The notes under the pieces were generated by a model that saw nothing but the letters and a program-made list of their open reading frames with translations, searched no databases and was not told the origin of the DNA. From the NCBI GenBank assembly GCA_001983555.1, contig LJHE01000060.1, forward strand, positions 1 through 64,000: a stretch of DNA of 64,000 nucleotides. Direction: 5' to 3'. Every line of letters starts with the position of its first letter. Within the stretch, counting starts at the first letter, position 1. Made by a program: the position numbers and the translations under genes. Below are positions 34,923 through 45,003 of the stretch, piece after piece. The DNA is from Candidatus Epulonipiscioides gigas (GTDB lineage Bacteria; Bacillota; Clostridia; Lachnospirales; Cellulosilyticaceae).

Positions 34923-35930
34923 TTGACAAATAATAATATTTCAGCAAAACAAAAAGCTGCAATGTTTCTGATTTCTATAGGACCTGAAAAATCAGCTAAA
35001 ATTTTTAAATATTTAAAAGATGATGAAATAGAAGACCTAACTTTAGAGATTGCCAGTATTAAAACTGTTTCAGCTCAGGTAAAAAAAGATATTTTAAATG
35101 AATTTTATGAAATCTGTTTGGCACAAGATTATATTGCCGAGGGTGGAATTAGTTATGCAAAACAGCTTCTTGAAAAAGCACTTGGAGCTGATAAAGCAAG
35201 CGAAGTTATTAATAAGCTCACAATGAATTTACAAGTTAGACCATTTGAGTTTGCAAGACGTACTGATGCAAGTCAACTTATTAACTTTATTCAACATGAG
35301 CACCCTCAAACAATTGCTCTTATTCTATCGTATTTAAAACCTACTCAAGCGTCTCATATTTTGAGTAGTTTACCGATAGAAGTTCAAGTGGATACTGCTA
35401 AGAGAATTGCTCTAATGGATAGAGCTTCTCCAGATGTTGTTAATGAACTTGAAAGACAATTTGAAAAACGTCTATCAACTCTTGTCACAGAAGAATATAC
35501 CAATGTGGGTGGACTTGATGCCATTGTTCAAATTATTAATCAAGTTGATAGAGCAACAGAAAAAAATATTATGGAGTCTCTCGAAATCGAGCAACCAGAA
35601 CTTGCAGAAGAAATCAAAAAGAAAATGTTTGTATTCGAAGATATTGTTACTCTTGGAGACAGAGATATTCAACGTCTTATGCGTGAAGTTGATAATCATG
35701 AAGTTGCAATTGCTCTTAAAGGTGCAAATGATCAAGTTAAAGCAATCATCTTTAAAAATGTATCAACTCGTCTTGCAGCAATGATTCAAGAAGATATTGA
35801 ATTTATGGGACCTAAGCGTGTTAAAGAAATTGAAGAAGCACAACAAACTATTGTTGGCATTATTCGTAAACTTGAAGAACAAGGTGAGATTGTTATTGCT
35901 CGTGGGTCAGGAGATGAGATGATTGTCTAA
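34923..35930 (+). CDS. fliG: Flagellar motor switch protein FliG
   Basis: C-ring rotor protein, 335 residues, normal. The N domain binds FliF; the middle domain carries the E-H-P-Q-T-I-A-L motif at about 123-130; the C domain carries the charged torque helix D-R-D-I-Q-R-L-M-R-E-V-D and later G-P-K-R-V-K-E-I-E, which face the MotA stator. It starts at TTG with GGGGG-like purines inside the end of fliF. It overlaps fliH by eight bases. Confidence 0.97.
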   Translation: MTNNNISAKQKAAMFLISIGPEKSAKIFKYLKDDEIEDLTLEIASIKTVSAQVKKDILNEFYEICLAQDYIAEGGISYAKQLLEKALGADKASEVINKLTMNLQVRPFEFARRTDASQLINFIQHEHPQTIALILSYLKPTQASHILSSLPIEVQVDTAKRIALMDRASPDVVNELERQFEKRLSTLVTEEYTNVGGLDAIVQIINQVDRATEKNIMESLEIEQPELAEEIKKKMFVFEDIVTLGDRDIQRLMREVDNHEVAIALKGANDQVKAIIFKNVSTRLAAMIQEDIEFMGPKRVKEIEEAQQTIVGIIRKLEEQGEIVIARGSGDEMIV

Positions 35931-36663
35931 TATTATAAAAAGTAGATTTGTTACGGGTGAAAGTGTAGTTGAAATTGGAAAGTCTTTTATCGAAGAGACT
36001 GTGCCAAATATTACTAAGGAAAATATTACTAAACTTGAAGAAGAAGCCCGAGCTACCTTAGGTAATGCTAGCTTAAAAGCTAATTCTATATTAGAAGAAG
36101 CAAAATTAGAGGTGGAAAAAAAGCTTGAATTAGCCGATAAACAAATAGAGGAGGAAAAAAACGAGTTTGAAAAACAACTTAATTTAAGAAAAGAAAAAAC
36201 AGAAAAAGAAATTAAATTTAAACTTGATGAAGCTACGAAATCAAGTGAAAAGATAAAAAAAGAAGCAATGATAGAAAAGCAAAAACTTCTTGAAAGTCTA
36301 GAAGGAGAAGTTGTAGATTTGGTAACTACTTTAGTAGGTCATATAGTATGTAATGAAGTTTCTCAGTCAAATAGATGGATTGCTTTTTTAGTAAGAAAAC
36401 TTATTTCTGGTGAAGACATTGCACCGAATATTGAAATTAGTTTATCAGACACGTTATATGAAAGTCTTTCAGAAGATGAAATTAAAGAAATAGAGAGTAT
36501 TATAAAAGGTTCTACAGTAAATAAGAAAAATTATTTAAATGCTTATAATGTAGAAATATCTACAGATAATGGTCAAATTTTATATGATCCCATTATTTCT
36601 TTAGATGAAGTAATAAAAGATTTAAAACTTATAAGTGAGGTGCAAAATGGTCTCACTCAATAA
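35923..36663 (+). CDS. fliH: Flagellar assembly protein FliH
   Basis: Negative regulator and peripheral stalk of the export ATPase FliI, 246 residues. A TTG start overlaps fliG. A long charged coiled coil (about 25-120; E-E-A, E-K-E-I-K repeats) is followed by the compact C-terminal domain with V-V-D-L-V-T-T-L-V-G-H-I and the export-type D-D/N-G region. Sequence identity in this family is low; position and architecture decide. Confidence 0.88.
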   Translation: MSNIIKSRFVTGESVVEIGKSFIEETVPNITKENITKLEEEARATLGNASLKANSILEEAKLEVEKKLELADKQIEEEKNEFEKQLNLRKEKTEKEIKFKLDEATKSSEKIKKEAMIEKQKLLESLEGEVVDLVTTLVGHIVCNEVSQSNRWIAFLVRKLISGEDIAPNIEISLSDTLYESLSEDEIKEIESIIKGSTVNKKNYLNAYNVEISTDNGQILYDPIISLDEVIKDLKLISEVQNGLTQ

Positions 36664-37948
36664 GTATTATAATGTTTTAGATAAATCACGAGCAGTTTAT
36701 AAAGGCAAAGTTAGCAAAGTGGTTGGGATGGCAATTGAATCACTAGGACCAATAGCAAATATTGGTGATATTTGTGAAGTAATTCCCAAAACAGGCACAG
36801 AAAGCTTATTAGCAGAAGTTGTAGGATTTCGTGAAAAAAATATTTTGCTTATGCCACTTGGTAATATTGCTGGCATAGGACCTGGATGCTCCGTAGTTTC
36901 TAATGGTAAAAAAATTACTATTAAAGTTGATTCTAGCTTGCTAGGTAACATTGTTGATTGGCAAGCTAATCCATTAGATGGAACTCCAAATAAATGTCAA
37001 TTTACGGTTCCAATTGAGCAGGATGCTCCAAATCCTCTTACGAGAACTAGAATTAAAGAACAAATGGTTCTTGGAATTAAAGCAATTGACGGTATGCTTA
37101 GTATTGGTAGCGGTCAACGTATGGGAATTTTTGCGGGTAGTGGTGTTGGTAAAAGTACTCTTATGGGTATGATTGCACGTAATGCCTTATCAGATATTAA
37201 TGTTATTGCTTTAATAGGTGAGCGTGGGAGGGAAGTTCGAGAATTTATCGAAAAAGATTTACAAGAAGAAGGGCTTGCTCGATCTGTAGTTGTGGTTGCA
37301 ACATCAGATCAACCTGCTCTTATAAGACTTAAGGCAGCAAAAACAGCAACAGCCATTGCTGAACACTTTCGAGATCAAGGTAATAAAGTCCTTCTTCTTA
37401 TGGATTCACTTACCCGTTTTTCAATGGCACAACGTGAAATTGGTCTTTCAATTGGAGAACCTCCTGTATCACGTGGATATACGCCATCTGTTTTTGGTGT
37501 TATGCCAAAGCTTCTTGAGCGAGCAGGAAATAATGATGTTGGTGGAATTACTGGATTATATACCGTACTTGTTGATGGGGATGATTTTAATGAGCCGATA
37601 ACAGATACAGCTCGTGGTATATTAGATGGGCATATTATGTTAAGTCGAAAGATTGCACATAAAGCTCATTACCCCGCAATTGACGTACTTGCTAGTATTT
37701 CCAGGGTTATGGGTGATGTTACAACACCTGAACATCGTGAACTTAGCACAATTATTAAAAAAAATATGGCTATATATGCAGAAGTAGAGGATCTTATTAA
37801 TGTTGGAGCTTACAACAAAGGAAGTAATCCAGAAATCGATATGGCTATTGATAAAATGGGAGCTATAAATGAATTTTTAACACAAAAAACACATGATAAT
37901 ATTCCATTAGATGAAACAATACAAATAATGAGGGATATTGTCCAATGA
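36647..37948 (+). CDS. fliI: Flagellar export ATPase FliI
   Basis: F1-beta-like ATPase that feeds substrates into the flagellar export gate, 433 residues. Walker A is G-S-G-V-G-K-S-T; Walker B is V-L-L-L-M-D-S-L-T-R; the E-R-G-R-E-V-R-E-F and Y-P-A-I-D-V-L-A-S-I-S-R blocks are typical. I choose ATG 36647, with GAGGTG five bases upstream, over an in-frame GTG 12 bases earlier. It overlaps both fliH and fliJ. Confidence 0.97.
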   Translation: MVSLNKYYNVLDKSRAVYKGKVSKVVGMAIESLGPIANIGDICEVIPKTGTESLLAEVVGFREKNILLMPLGNIAGIGPGCSVVSNGKKITIKVDSSLLGNIVDWQANPLDGTPNKCQFTVPIEQDAPNPLTRTRIKEQMVLGIKAIDGMLSIGSGQRMGIFAGSGVGKSTLMGMIARNALSDINVIALIGERGREVREFIEKDLQEEGLARSVVVVATSDQPALIRLKAAKTATAIAEHFRDQGNKVLLLMDSLTRFSMAQREIGLSIGEPPVSRGYTPSVFGVMPKLLERAGNNDVGGITGLYTVLVDGDDFNEPITDTARGILDGHIMLSRKIAHKAHYPAIDVLASISRVMGDVTTPEHRELSTIIKKNMAIYAEVEDLINVGAYNKGSNPEIDMAIDKMGAINEFLTQKTHDNIPLDETIQIMRDIVQ

Positions 37949-38400
37949 AGTTCAGATTAGAATCAATTTTATCACTAAAAAAAAATATAGAACAAATGAA
38001 ACAAAAAGAGCTTGCTGATGCATATTTTGAAAAACAAAAATTAGTTGATAAAAAAAATCAACTTGAAAATAATAAAGAAATTCTAAACAAAAATACTAGA
38101 CAATCTCTTAAAGGAAAAGTTAATCCAAAAGATTTAATACAAAATTCACAGTATGTAGAAGTATTAGATACACAAATTAAAAATACAGATATTGAGATTG
38201 TAAAAGCAGATGATAACATTTTAGTTAAACAAAAAAATTTAGTAGAAGCTATGAAGGAACGAAAAATTTTAGAAAACCTTAAAGAAATACATTTAGAAGA
38301 ATTTAGAAAAGAACAACTATTTGAAGAACAAAAGTTAGCCGATGAAGTTGTAGGCTATAGATATATTCAACGAGAAAGGGGTGAAGATAAGAGTGGCTAA
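37945..38400 (+). CDS. fliJ: Flagellar export chaperone FliJ
   Basis: A 151-residue coiled-coil protein forming the central stalk of the export ATPase. It is charged, helical throughout, begins K-F-R-L-E-S-I-L-S-L-K as FliJ proteins do, and has no other motif. Its ATG overlaps the fliI stop (ATGA). Identification rests on start motif, length and position. Confidence 0.88.
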   Translation: MKFRLESILSLKKNIEQMKQKELADAYFEKQKLVDKKNQLENNKEILNKNTRQSLKGKVNPKDLIQNSQYVEVLDTQIKNTDIEIVKADDNILVKQKNLVEAMKERKILENLKEIHLEEFRKEQLFEEQKLADEVVGYRYIQRERGEDKSG

Positions 38401-39145
38401 TAAAAAAAGTGGAGTTACAGTAGAAGAAATTGCTCCACCTAACGTTAAAGGCAAAAAAAATCAACAAGACAAAAAGGGAAAAAAGAAAAAAAGTAAATTT
38501 AAAGTATTTTTTCGGCTACTTGTGCTTATCATCTTAGGTGTTGTTTGTTATATCTATTGGAAGCCTATTAATACTTTTGTGGCACCATATGTTGTAGATA
38601 TTCCAGGACTTAATAAAGTTTTTGTCATAAATGAAAAAGCAGGATTATATGATGGGTTAACAACTGATGATTTAATAGAACAAATTGAACTTTTACAAGA
38701 TAATATTCTCAGTAGCGAAGAACAAATTAAGCAAAAAGATTTAGAAATTGTAGATTTAAAGGGACAAATTGAGCGTCTACAAGTTTTTGAAAATGAGTAT
38801 AATGCATTTGTAAAAGAAAAAACTGATTTTAATTTTGCACTTGCTCAAGCAAATCCAGAACTTTTTGTAGAGCAATATGAAAAAATGGAAAAAGAGATTG
38901 CTAACGATATTTACAACAGTCTAATTGAAGGCGTTGAATTAAGTGCTGCACAACAAGCACAAGCTGAAACAATAGGACAAATGGATGCTGAAGCGGCAGC
39001 CGCTGCAATAGAATTATTACTTGGAACTGATACAGAACTTGTTAAAAATATTTTTGATAATATGGATAATGCATCACAGGCTAGTATTTTAGATGAAATG
39101 AGCGCAGAAAATGCAGCACAAGCTATTAGGCTTACATCACCTTAA
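38393..39145 (+). CDS. ylxF: MotE/YlxF-like flagellar protein (MgtE-N-type C domain)
   Basis: A membrane-anchored protein of about 250 residues: a Lys-rich cytoplasmic start, one span at about 35-58, a coiled coil (95-145) and a C-terminal MgtE intracellular-N-like domain with M-D-A-E-A-A-A-A-A-I-E-L-L and I-L-D-E-M-S-A-E-N-A-A-Q-A. This is the clostridial YlxF/FlbB/MotE type found between fliJ and fliK; relatives chaperone stator or export components. GTG 38393 has AGGGGTGA upstream; an in-frame GTG 12 bases earlier is less likely. Overlaps fliJ by eight bases. Confidence 0.8.
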   Translation: MANKKSGVTVEEIAPPNVKGKKNQQDKKGKKKKSKFKVFFRLLVLIILGVVCYIYWKPINTFVAPYVVDIPGLNKVFVINEKAGLYDGLTTDDLIEQIELLQDNILSSEEQIKQKDLEIVDLKGQIERLQVFENEYNAFVKEKTDFNFALAQANPELFVEQYEKMEKEIANDIYNSLIEGVELSAAQQAQAETIGQMDAEAAAAAIELLLGTDTELVKNIFDNMDNASQASILDEMSAENAAQAIRLTSP

Positions 39146-39195
39146 AAACTAGATTTATCAATTATAAATTTTGGATTAAAAATTGGGAGGAATTT

Positions 39196-40821
39196 ATGTT
39201 AAACTTTAGTATATCAGAATTGGCTTATCAAGCTTTTACAACAAATAAGTCAAATTCTATGACAGCAACTGGTGGAATAGACTTTAAAGATACTTTATTA
39301 GCAAGTACAAAAACAATAGAAAATACCTCTAATCAATCACAAAATAGTTATGATAAATATAACAAAGATGATACAAAAATTGATAAGAAAGAACCTGTTG
39401 AAAAAGATAAGAAAGATAATAGCACTGATACAGAAAAAATAAATGATAAAAATAAAACAGAAAAACCTGATGACACAACTAAAAAGGATACCACTGATAA
39501 AACAGATGAAACTAATAAATCAGAAAAAACTGATAAGTCAGAAAAAACTGATAAAACAGAAAAAACTGATAAATCCGAAAATGATAGCGATGAAAAGGAT
39601 ACATCAAAAGAGCAAATCCAAGTTAGTGAATCTCAAGTAATTGAAATCATCGCTCAAAGTTTACAAATTACAGCTCAAGAGCTCACAGCTGTAATGGATG
39701 AATTAAATATTAATCTTGAAGATATGGTAGAAAATCCACAACTTTTAGATAAATTAATAAATGAAGTTCATTCTGTTAGTGAAATATTTACAAATAAAGA
39801 TTTAATGAATGGCATCGTAAATTTAAGAGATATGTTTAATAACAAATATATCAAAATGACAGACTCTATAGAAAATGTTCAAGTCATAGATCAAGCTCAA
39901 ACAGATACTTTAACACAATTAACACCTAAAGAAACTGAGCTAGAGCACCTACGCTCAAACAAACAAAACAAAGATTTGATTACTGTAGATGAAACAATTG
40001 TTCAAGTAGATGGCGATGAAAGTATTACACAACAAGCAATTACAGATGTAAGCAAAGAAATTGCGAAGCAAGCTCCAAGACAAGAAGCAAAAATTGAGCA
40101 ACATTTAAATCAACAAAGCTCAAATACAACAAATACATCTGCCACTACAACTCATACAACTACAGATACACCAAGCATTACAACAAATACTATGACTTCT
40201 ACAGCTATAACAGCTTCAAAAGATTTAGGTACAAATACAAATACTAATCAACAAGGTTCAAATTCTAATAATAATTTAATGAATATGAACGTTAATATTG
40301 AAGCTATGGCATCTAAGCTTAGAGGAACAAATCAAGCTACAAATTTGCATAATACACAAAATACACAAACTCCACGTATGCAAACTCCAATTGCAACGCA
40401 AATTATTGATAAAATTCAAGTAGTAACTCTTACAGATGGTTCACAAATCACTGTAGATTTAGATCCACGAGAACTTGGTAGATTATCTCTTACTGTAACA
40501 GAAAACAGTGGAATAGTTAAAGCAGATATTAAAGTTGAAAGTGAAAAAGTCAAAGAAATGGTTCTTGAGCAACTAGATAGTTTAAAACAATCTTTGGAAG
40601 AAAAAGGAGTAACTATTAGCGAATTTAGTGTTGATGTGCGTGACCAAGGTTTTAATTCTCAAATGGAGCAGGGCAAAAGTAAGTCACAAAGACGTATTCA
40701 AGAATTGCTCAACATGCATTTAGATGGAATAGATGAAGAGGACTTAACAATAGAAGCCGATGAGCTAGAACTTGCTCCTACACAAATTAGACATAATCAA
40801 AACGTAAATGTTAAAGTCTAA
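39196..40821 (+). CDS. fliK: Flagellar hook-length control protein FliK
   Basis: Exported ruler of 541 residues. Residues about 55-140 are a low-complexity K/D/T/E tract built of repeated T-D-K-S/T-E-K units; a Thr/Asn/Gln-rich middle follows. The C-terminal Flg_hook domain (about 410-490) reads V-D-L-D-P-R-E-L-G-R-L-S-L-T-V and E-Q-L-D-S-L-K-Q-S-L-E-E-K-G, which interacts with FlhB to switch export. Poor conservation of the ruler part is normal. The short DNA repeats may allow length variation. Confidence 0.92.
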   Translation: MLNFSISELAYQAFTTNKSNSMTATGGIDFKDTLLASTKTIENTSNQSQNSYDKYNKDDTKIDKKEPVEKDKKDNSTDTEKINDKNKTEKPDDTTKKDTTDKTDETNKSEKTDKSEKTDKTEKTDKSENDSDEKDTSKEQIQVSESQVIEIIAQSLQITAQELTAVMDELNINLEDMVENPQLLDKLINEVHSVSEIFTNKDLMNGIVNLRDMFNNKYIKMTDSIENVQVIDQAQTDTLTQLTPKETELEHLRSNKQNKDLITVDETIVQVDGDESITQQAITDVSKEIAKQAPRQEAKIEQHLNQQSSNTTNTSATTTHTTTDTPSITTNTMTSTAITASKDLGTNTNTNQQGSNSNNNLMNMNVNIEAMASKLRGTNQATNLHNTQNTQTPRMQTPIATQIIDKIQVVTLTDGSQITVDLDPRELGRLSLTVTENSGIVKADIKVESEKVKEMVLEQLDSLKQSLEEKGVTISEFSVDVRDQGFNSQMEQGKSKSQRRIQELLNMHLDGIDEEDLTIEADELELAPTQIRHNQNVNVKV

Positions 40822-40870
40822 TCAAACATTTAGCTGAGTTTAAATTTATGTTTATAAAATGGAGGTAGAA

Positions 40871-41701
40871 ATGAGTGCAATAAGCAAAACCAACTATGGA
40901 TATGTTACGCCCGACGATGAGTCTATTCAACATAAAGTTGAAGAAAGAGTGCCTGATCAAGATCTTGGTAAAGATGATTTTATGAATTTATTAGTTACTC
41001 AAATGCAATATCAAGACCCATTAGACCCAATGGATAATAGTGAAATGATGGCTCAAATGGCTCAGTTTTCAGCACTAGAGCAGATGATGAATGTTGCTCA
41101 ATCGACTGATAAGCAAACAGCTTTTAGTTTAATTGGAGATTATGTACAATATGCATTTAAAAACGAAGAAACAGGTAAAACAGAATATTATATGGATAAA
41201 GTTCAAACTGTAAAAACCAGTGGTGGTAAAACACTTCTTAATACTTCTGCAGGTCATGATATTACACTTGAAGATATTTATGAAGTATATAATAGAGAAG
41301 ATATAATTGAAAGAATGTCCCCTGTTGAAACTATTGGCAAAACTGTTATGGCACTTACAGAACATGTAAATGATGATGGTGTTAAAGAAAAAGTCATTAT
41401 AGAGGGGGAAGTTAAACGTATTAAAGTTAAAGATGAAGAATATTATATGGTGATTGGTACAGGAAAACATGAAGTAGAGATTAAATTTAACAATGAAGAT
41501 GGTTCCCAAAATATTGTTGAAAATCCGACTATTACAGGTCGAAAAATTGAAGGTACAATAACAGATAAAGACGGTAATGAGACTAAAGTTTCAGGCGTGG
41601 TAGAATATGTAGCAAGTGTACAACATAAAACTGGTGAAAAAATGTATGTTTATGTAGATGAGCAGTTTGTTGATTTTGATAAAATAACTTTAATTGAATA
41701 G
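40871..41701 (+). CDS. flgD: Hook capping protein FlgD
   Basis: Scaffold cap for hook assembly, 276 residues. The conserved N-terminal part reads [25 protein letters not shown], then F-S-A-L-E-Q-M (given in parts: residues about 30-75). The remainder is a beta-rich cap domain, longer than in Bacillus. I choose ATG 40871, five bases after GGAGG, not the in-frame ATG that overlaps that site. Confidence 0.93.
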   Translation: MSAISKTNYGYVTPDDESIQHKVEERVPDQDLGKDDFMNLLVTQMQYQDPLDPMDNSEMMAQMAQFSALEQMMNVAQSTDKQTAFSLIGDYVQYAFKNEETGKTEYYMDKVQTVKTSGGKTLLNTSAGHDITLEDIYEVYNREDIIERMSPVETIGKTVMALTEHVNDDGVKEKVIIEGEVKRIKVKDEEYYMVIGTGKHEVEIKFNNEDGSQNIVENPTITGRKIEGTITDKDGNETKVSGVVEYVASVQHKTGEKMYVYVDEQFVDFDKITLIE

Positions 41702-41791
41702 TTAAAATCCTTGCTTATAGAGAGCTAAACAAAATTAAGAAAATAGTTTGATAAATCAGTGTTTATTAATAAAACGAGGAGGAAATTAGTT

Positions 41792-43210
41792 ATGATGCGT
41801 TCACTTTTTTCTGGAGTTTCAGGACTTCAGACACACCAGCTTAAGATGGATGTTATAGGTAATAATATTGCCAATGTAAATACTGTAGGATTTAAAGGAC
41901 AAAGAGTTACATTTGCAGATGTGTATTATCAAACCACACAGCCAGCAACAACTGCAAATGAAATGACTGGTCTTGGAGGTATGAATGCAATGCAAATAGG
42001 GCTTGGAACATCCGTTTCAAGTATAGATATGTTAATGTCAACAGGTTCTGCACAAAGAACAGATAATTCGTTTGACCTAATGATTGAAGATGATGCAATG
42101 TTTATTGTGTCAGATGCCGGTGGAACTTATTACACTAGAGCTGGGGCTTTTCGTATTGATAAGCAAGGCTCTCTTGTTACCCCAAATGGTATGCGTGTTC
42201 AAGGCTGGCCTGCAAATGATATTGGTACAGAAATTATGCGTGGTACTGTAACAGATTTATTGATTAAAACACCAGAAAATGAGTCCACAGATCCATCTAC
42301 AACTACAGATGTTAATATTGTGGGTAACTTAAATGTTAATGATTCAGTAAATCCAGATGGAACAGCTGATCCTGTACATTCTTCCATTAAATTTTATGAT
42401 TCACTTGGAAATTTATATAGCATGCCTATAACATTTACTGCTACAACACTTGATGGAGCTAATGGTGAAACAACATGGTCAATTGAAGTACCTTTAGCTG
42501 AGAGTATACCTGCAAGTCCACCAAAAGTTGAAATAACAGATGAAAATGGGAATAAATATATAATAACAGCTCCTGTTTTTCAACCTGACCCAGCAGAAAT
42601 TAAGTTCGACGTTGATGGTGAAATTATATTAGACGGTACAGAAGAAGTACAATTTACAGCCATTAATTTAAGAGCTGCCGAAGTACGAGATGCAGACGAT
42701 CCGTCAGTGCTCATTCCAAAGCCAATAATTGCAGATGTAGGTACTCAAGGTACAGGTGGTGGTATAATAAAGATGGATCTTAGCCTTGTTACACAATATG
42801 AAGCAATAACAAATCTGGATCCTAATCTGGGTACACTTGACTATAAAGGAACAGGAAAAGCAGCAGGAACAATGCAAGGATATAGTATTTCTGCTGATGG
42901 TAAAATATCAGCAACTTATAGCAATGGTGATATTAAGCTTTTGGGGCAAATTGCAATAACGTATTTTGATAATCTTGCAGGACTTGAAAAGGTTGCAGAT
43001 AACGTGTTTAGATCTACAGCAAATTCAGGAGATTTTGATGGAGTTGGAACTGCTGGTTCGTTTGCAACCGGAACTCTTGAGATGAGCAACGTTGACTTAT
43101 CCCGAGAATTTACAGAAATGATAACCACTCAAAGAGGATATCAAGCAAGCTCAAAAACTATTACAACATCAGATGAGATGTTACAAGAATTAATAAACCT
43201 TAAGAGATAA
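41792..43210 (+). CDS. flgE: Flagellar hook protein FlgE
   Basis: The 472-residue hook subunit. N-terminal coiled-coil rod motif L-K-M-D-V-I-G-N-N-I-A-N-V-N-T-V-G-F-K-G, central hook domains, and C-terminal L-S-R-E-F-T-E-M-I-T-T-Q-R-G-Y-Q-A with the final L-I-N-L-K-R (shown in parts). AGGAGG lies about nine bases before ATG 41792; the next codon is also ATG. The long gap to flgD (90 bases) has no other feature. Confidence 0.95.
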   Translation: MMRSLFSGVSGLQTHQLKMDVIGNNIANVNTVGFKGQRVTFADVYYQTTQPATTANEMTGLGGMNAMQIGLGTSVSSIDMLMSTGSAQRTDNSFDLMIEDDAMFIVSDAGGTYYTRAGAFRIDKQGSLVTPNGMRVQGWPANDIGTEIMRGTVTDLLIKTPENESTDPSTTTDVNIVGNLNVNDSVNPDGTADPVHSSIKFYDSLGNLYSMPITFTATTLDGANGETTWSIEVPLAESIPASPPKVEITDENGNKYIITAPVFQPDPAEIKFDVDGEIILDGTEEVQFTAINLRAAEVRDADDPSVLIPKPIIADVGTQGTGGGIIKMDLSLVTQYEAITNLDPNLGTLDYKGTGKAAGTMQGYSISADGKISATYSNGDIKLLGQIAITYFDNLAGLEKVADNVFRSTANSGDFDGVGTAGSFATGTLEMSNVDLSREFTEMITTQRGYQASSKTITTSDEMLQELINLKR

Positions 43211-43216
43211 TAGCTT

Positions 43217-43426
43217 ATGGTAGAAGTAACTAGATTAAATGGAAAAAAATTTATAATAAATGCAGAACTAATAGAAACAATGGAAGAAACACCTGATACA
43301 GTTATTACTATACGTGATGGCAAAAAATTTGTTGTATGTGAAAGTGTTTCTGACTTAGTTAAAAAAATAGTAGATTATAAGAGAGCATGGTTTTTATTAG
43401 AAAGATTTAGCGAAGAGGTGAGATAA
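43217..43426 (+). CDS. flbD: Flagellar FlbD family protein
   Basis: A 69-residue protein of the Firmicute/spirochete FlbD family: V-T-R-L-N-G-K-K-F-I-I-N-A-E-L-I, E-E-T-P-D-T-V-I-T and G-K-K-F-V-V. It is regularly found between flgE and motA; a structural or regulatory role is assumed. Abuts motA by one base. Confidence 0.9.
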   Translation: MVEVTRLNGKKFIINAELIETMEETPDTVITIRDGKKFVVCESVSDLVKKIVDYKRAWFLLERFSEEVR

Positions 43427-44194
43427 ATGGATAAAGGGGCACCTATAGGGTTTGTCCTTGGGACAGTGTTAGTAGTTTATTCAATCATGATAGATGGAGA
43501 TATAAGAGGATTTATCAATGTACCATCTATTTTGATTGTATTCGGGGGAATTATAGCAGCACTATTAATTTCATTCCCAATTAATAAAGTAATTGAAAAT
43601 GCAAAAGTATTTAATTTAATTTTTAAAGAAAGTACCATTAAGCCCGAACTATTGATTGGTCAAATTGGTGAACTTGCTCAAGCAGCAAGACGCGAAGGAC
43701 TTTTGGTTCTTGAAGAAAAAGCACGTGAAATGGATGACGCATTTATGCAAAAAGGCATAATGCTTATGGTTGACGGAACAGATCCTGAACTTATAAGGGA
43801 TATTCTTGAAACCGAGCTTGGTTTTATGGAAGAACGTCATAAAGAAAAACAAGGATTTTGGGACTTCGTTGCAGAACTTGGACCTGCTTGGGGTATGATC
43901 GGTACATTAATCGGTCTTGTAAACATGCTTGCAGCACTTAGCGACCCGACAACACTTGGTCCTAAAATGGCTGTTGCTCTTATTACAACATTCTATGGTT
44001 CTATGATTGCAAACTTCGTTGCAACACCTGCTTCGACTAAACTTAAAGGCAAAACTGCGATTGAAGTTGTTGCAAAGCAAATGATAATTGAAGGATTACT
44101 ATCTATTCAAGCGGGTGAAAATCCAAGAGTAATAGAAGAAAAACTTAAATCATTCTTAGCTCCAAATAAACGTCCAGTAGAAACTGAGGCATAA
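43427..44194 (+). CDS. motA: Flagellar stator protein MotA (PomA/MotP-like)
   Basis: Stator subunit, 255 residues, four membrane spans. P-S-I-L-I-V-F-G-G in the second span, the large cytoplasmic loop with R-R-E-G-L-L-x-L-E-E, and the P-A-W-G-M-I-G-T-L-I-G-L-V segment of span 3 are typical. The early G-x3-G-x3-V-x5-I-D-G-D pattern resembles PomA/MotP (Na+-type) more than E. coli MotA, but ion choice cannot be decided from sequence. GAGGTGAG precedes the ATG. Confidence 0.94.
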   Translation: MDKGAPIGFVLGTVLVVYSIMIDGDIRGFINVPSILIVFGGIIAALLISFPINKVIENAKVFNLIFKESTIKPELLIGQIGELAQAARREGLLVLEEKAREMDDAFMQKGIMLMVDGTDPELIRDILETELGFMEERHKEKQGFWDFVAELGPAWGMIGTLIGLVNMLAALSDPTTLGPKMAVALITTFYGSMIANFVATPASTKLKGKTAIEVVAKQMIIEGLLSIQAGENPRVIEEKLKSFLAPNKRPVETEA

Positions 44195-44213
44195 AAGGGG
44201 GAGGAGCTATAAA

Positions 44214-44984
44214 ATGGCAAAAAAACAAAAACAAGAGGAAGCAAAAAAAGGCGCTCCAGCTTGGATGGCAACATTTAGTGATCTTATGACACTTTTACTA
44301 TGTTTTTTTGTTTTACTTTTTGGTATGTCAAGTCTTGATACATCAAAATTCCAAGCATTTATAAACTCATACCAAGGTTCAATGGGAATTCTTGATGGTG
44401 CTGATGTTTTAATGAACACAGCGGGAATGCTTGGTAGTGGTATTGATTCACAACCAGAAGAAACCACAATTTCAGATATTGAAATTGAAAACATTGAACA
44501 ATACGAAGCAATTCAAGAAGAAATGGAAAGTGTTAAAGACGCTTTAGAAGAATTTTTAGAATCTCAAGGTCTTGAAAATAAAGTTACTGTAGAACAAGAT
44601 GGTGAAGAAGTTGTACTTACTTTTGAAGATTTTATGCTTTTTGACTCTGGTCAAGCGGTTATAAAACAAGACGCATTAGATGTTCTTTCTACAATCGGAG
44701 CAGAACTTAATAAGTATTTGGGAGAAGGATATGTTGGAAGAGCAGAAGGACACACAGATAATATTCCAATAAATTCTACAATTTTTCCAAGTAACTGGGA
44801 ACTGTCAGCTTCACGTGCAATTGCAGTAGCAAAATATTTAATTAATAATGCAGATATTGCTCCTGCAAGTCTTTCTGCAGAAGGATTTGGTGAATTTTAC
44901 CCAATTGCAACCAATGACACACCAGAAGGACGAGCGGCAAATCGTCGTGTTGAGATTAAAATTATTAAAGATGCAATAGAATAA
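44214..44984 (+). CDS. motB: Flagellar stator protein MotB
   Basis: Stator subunit, 256 residues. After a Lys-rich start comes P-A-W-M-A-T-F-S-D-L-M-T-L-L-L-C-F-F; Asp23 is the ion-binding residue of the single span. The plug/linker follows, then the OmpA-like peptidoglycan-binding domain (about 130-253) with G-H-T-D-N, N-W-E-L-S-A-S-R-A and A-A-N-R-R-V-E-I. GGGGGAGGAG precedes the ATG. Confidence 0.96.
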   Translation: MAKKQKQEEAKKGAPAWMATFSDLMTLLLCFFVLLFGMSSLDTSKFQAFINSYQGSMGILDGADVLMNTAGMLGSGIDSQPEETTISDIEIENIEQYEAIQEEMESVKDALEEFLESQGLENKVTVEQDGEEVVLTFEDFMLFDSGQAVIKQDALDVLSTIGAELNKYLGEGYVGRAEGHTDNIPINSTIFPSNWELSASRAIAVAKYLINNADIAPASLSAEGFGEFYPIATNDTPEGRAANRRVEIKIIKDAIE

Positions 44985-45003
44985 AATAAATGGGGGATTT
45001 AAG

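Noticed and set aside
40859-40870. flgD start at ATG 40859
   Set aside because: This ATG overlaps the GGAGG that serves ATG 40871.
43141-43323. Minus-strand ORF across the flgE-flbD junction
   Set aside because: Antisense to two recognised genes and without start signals.
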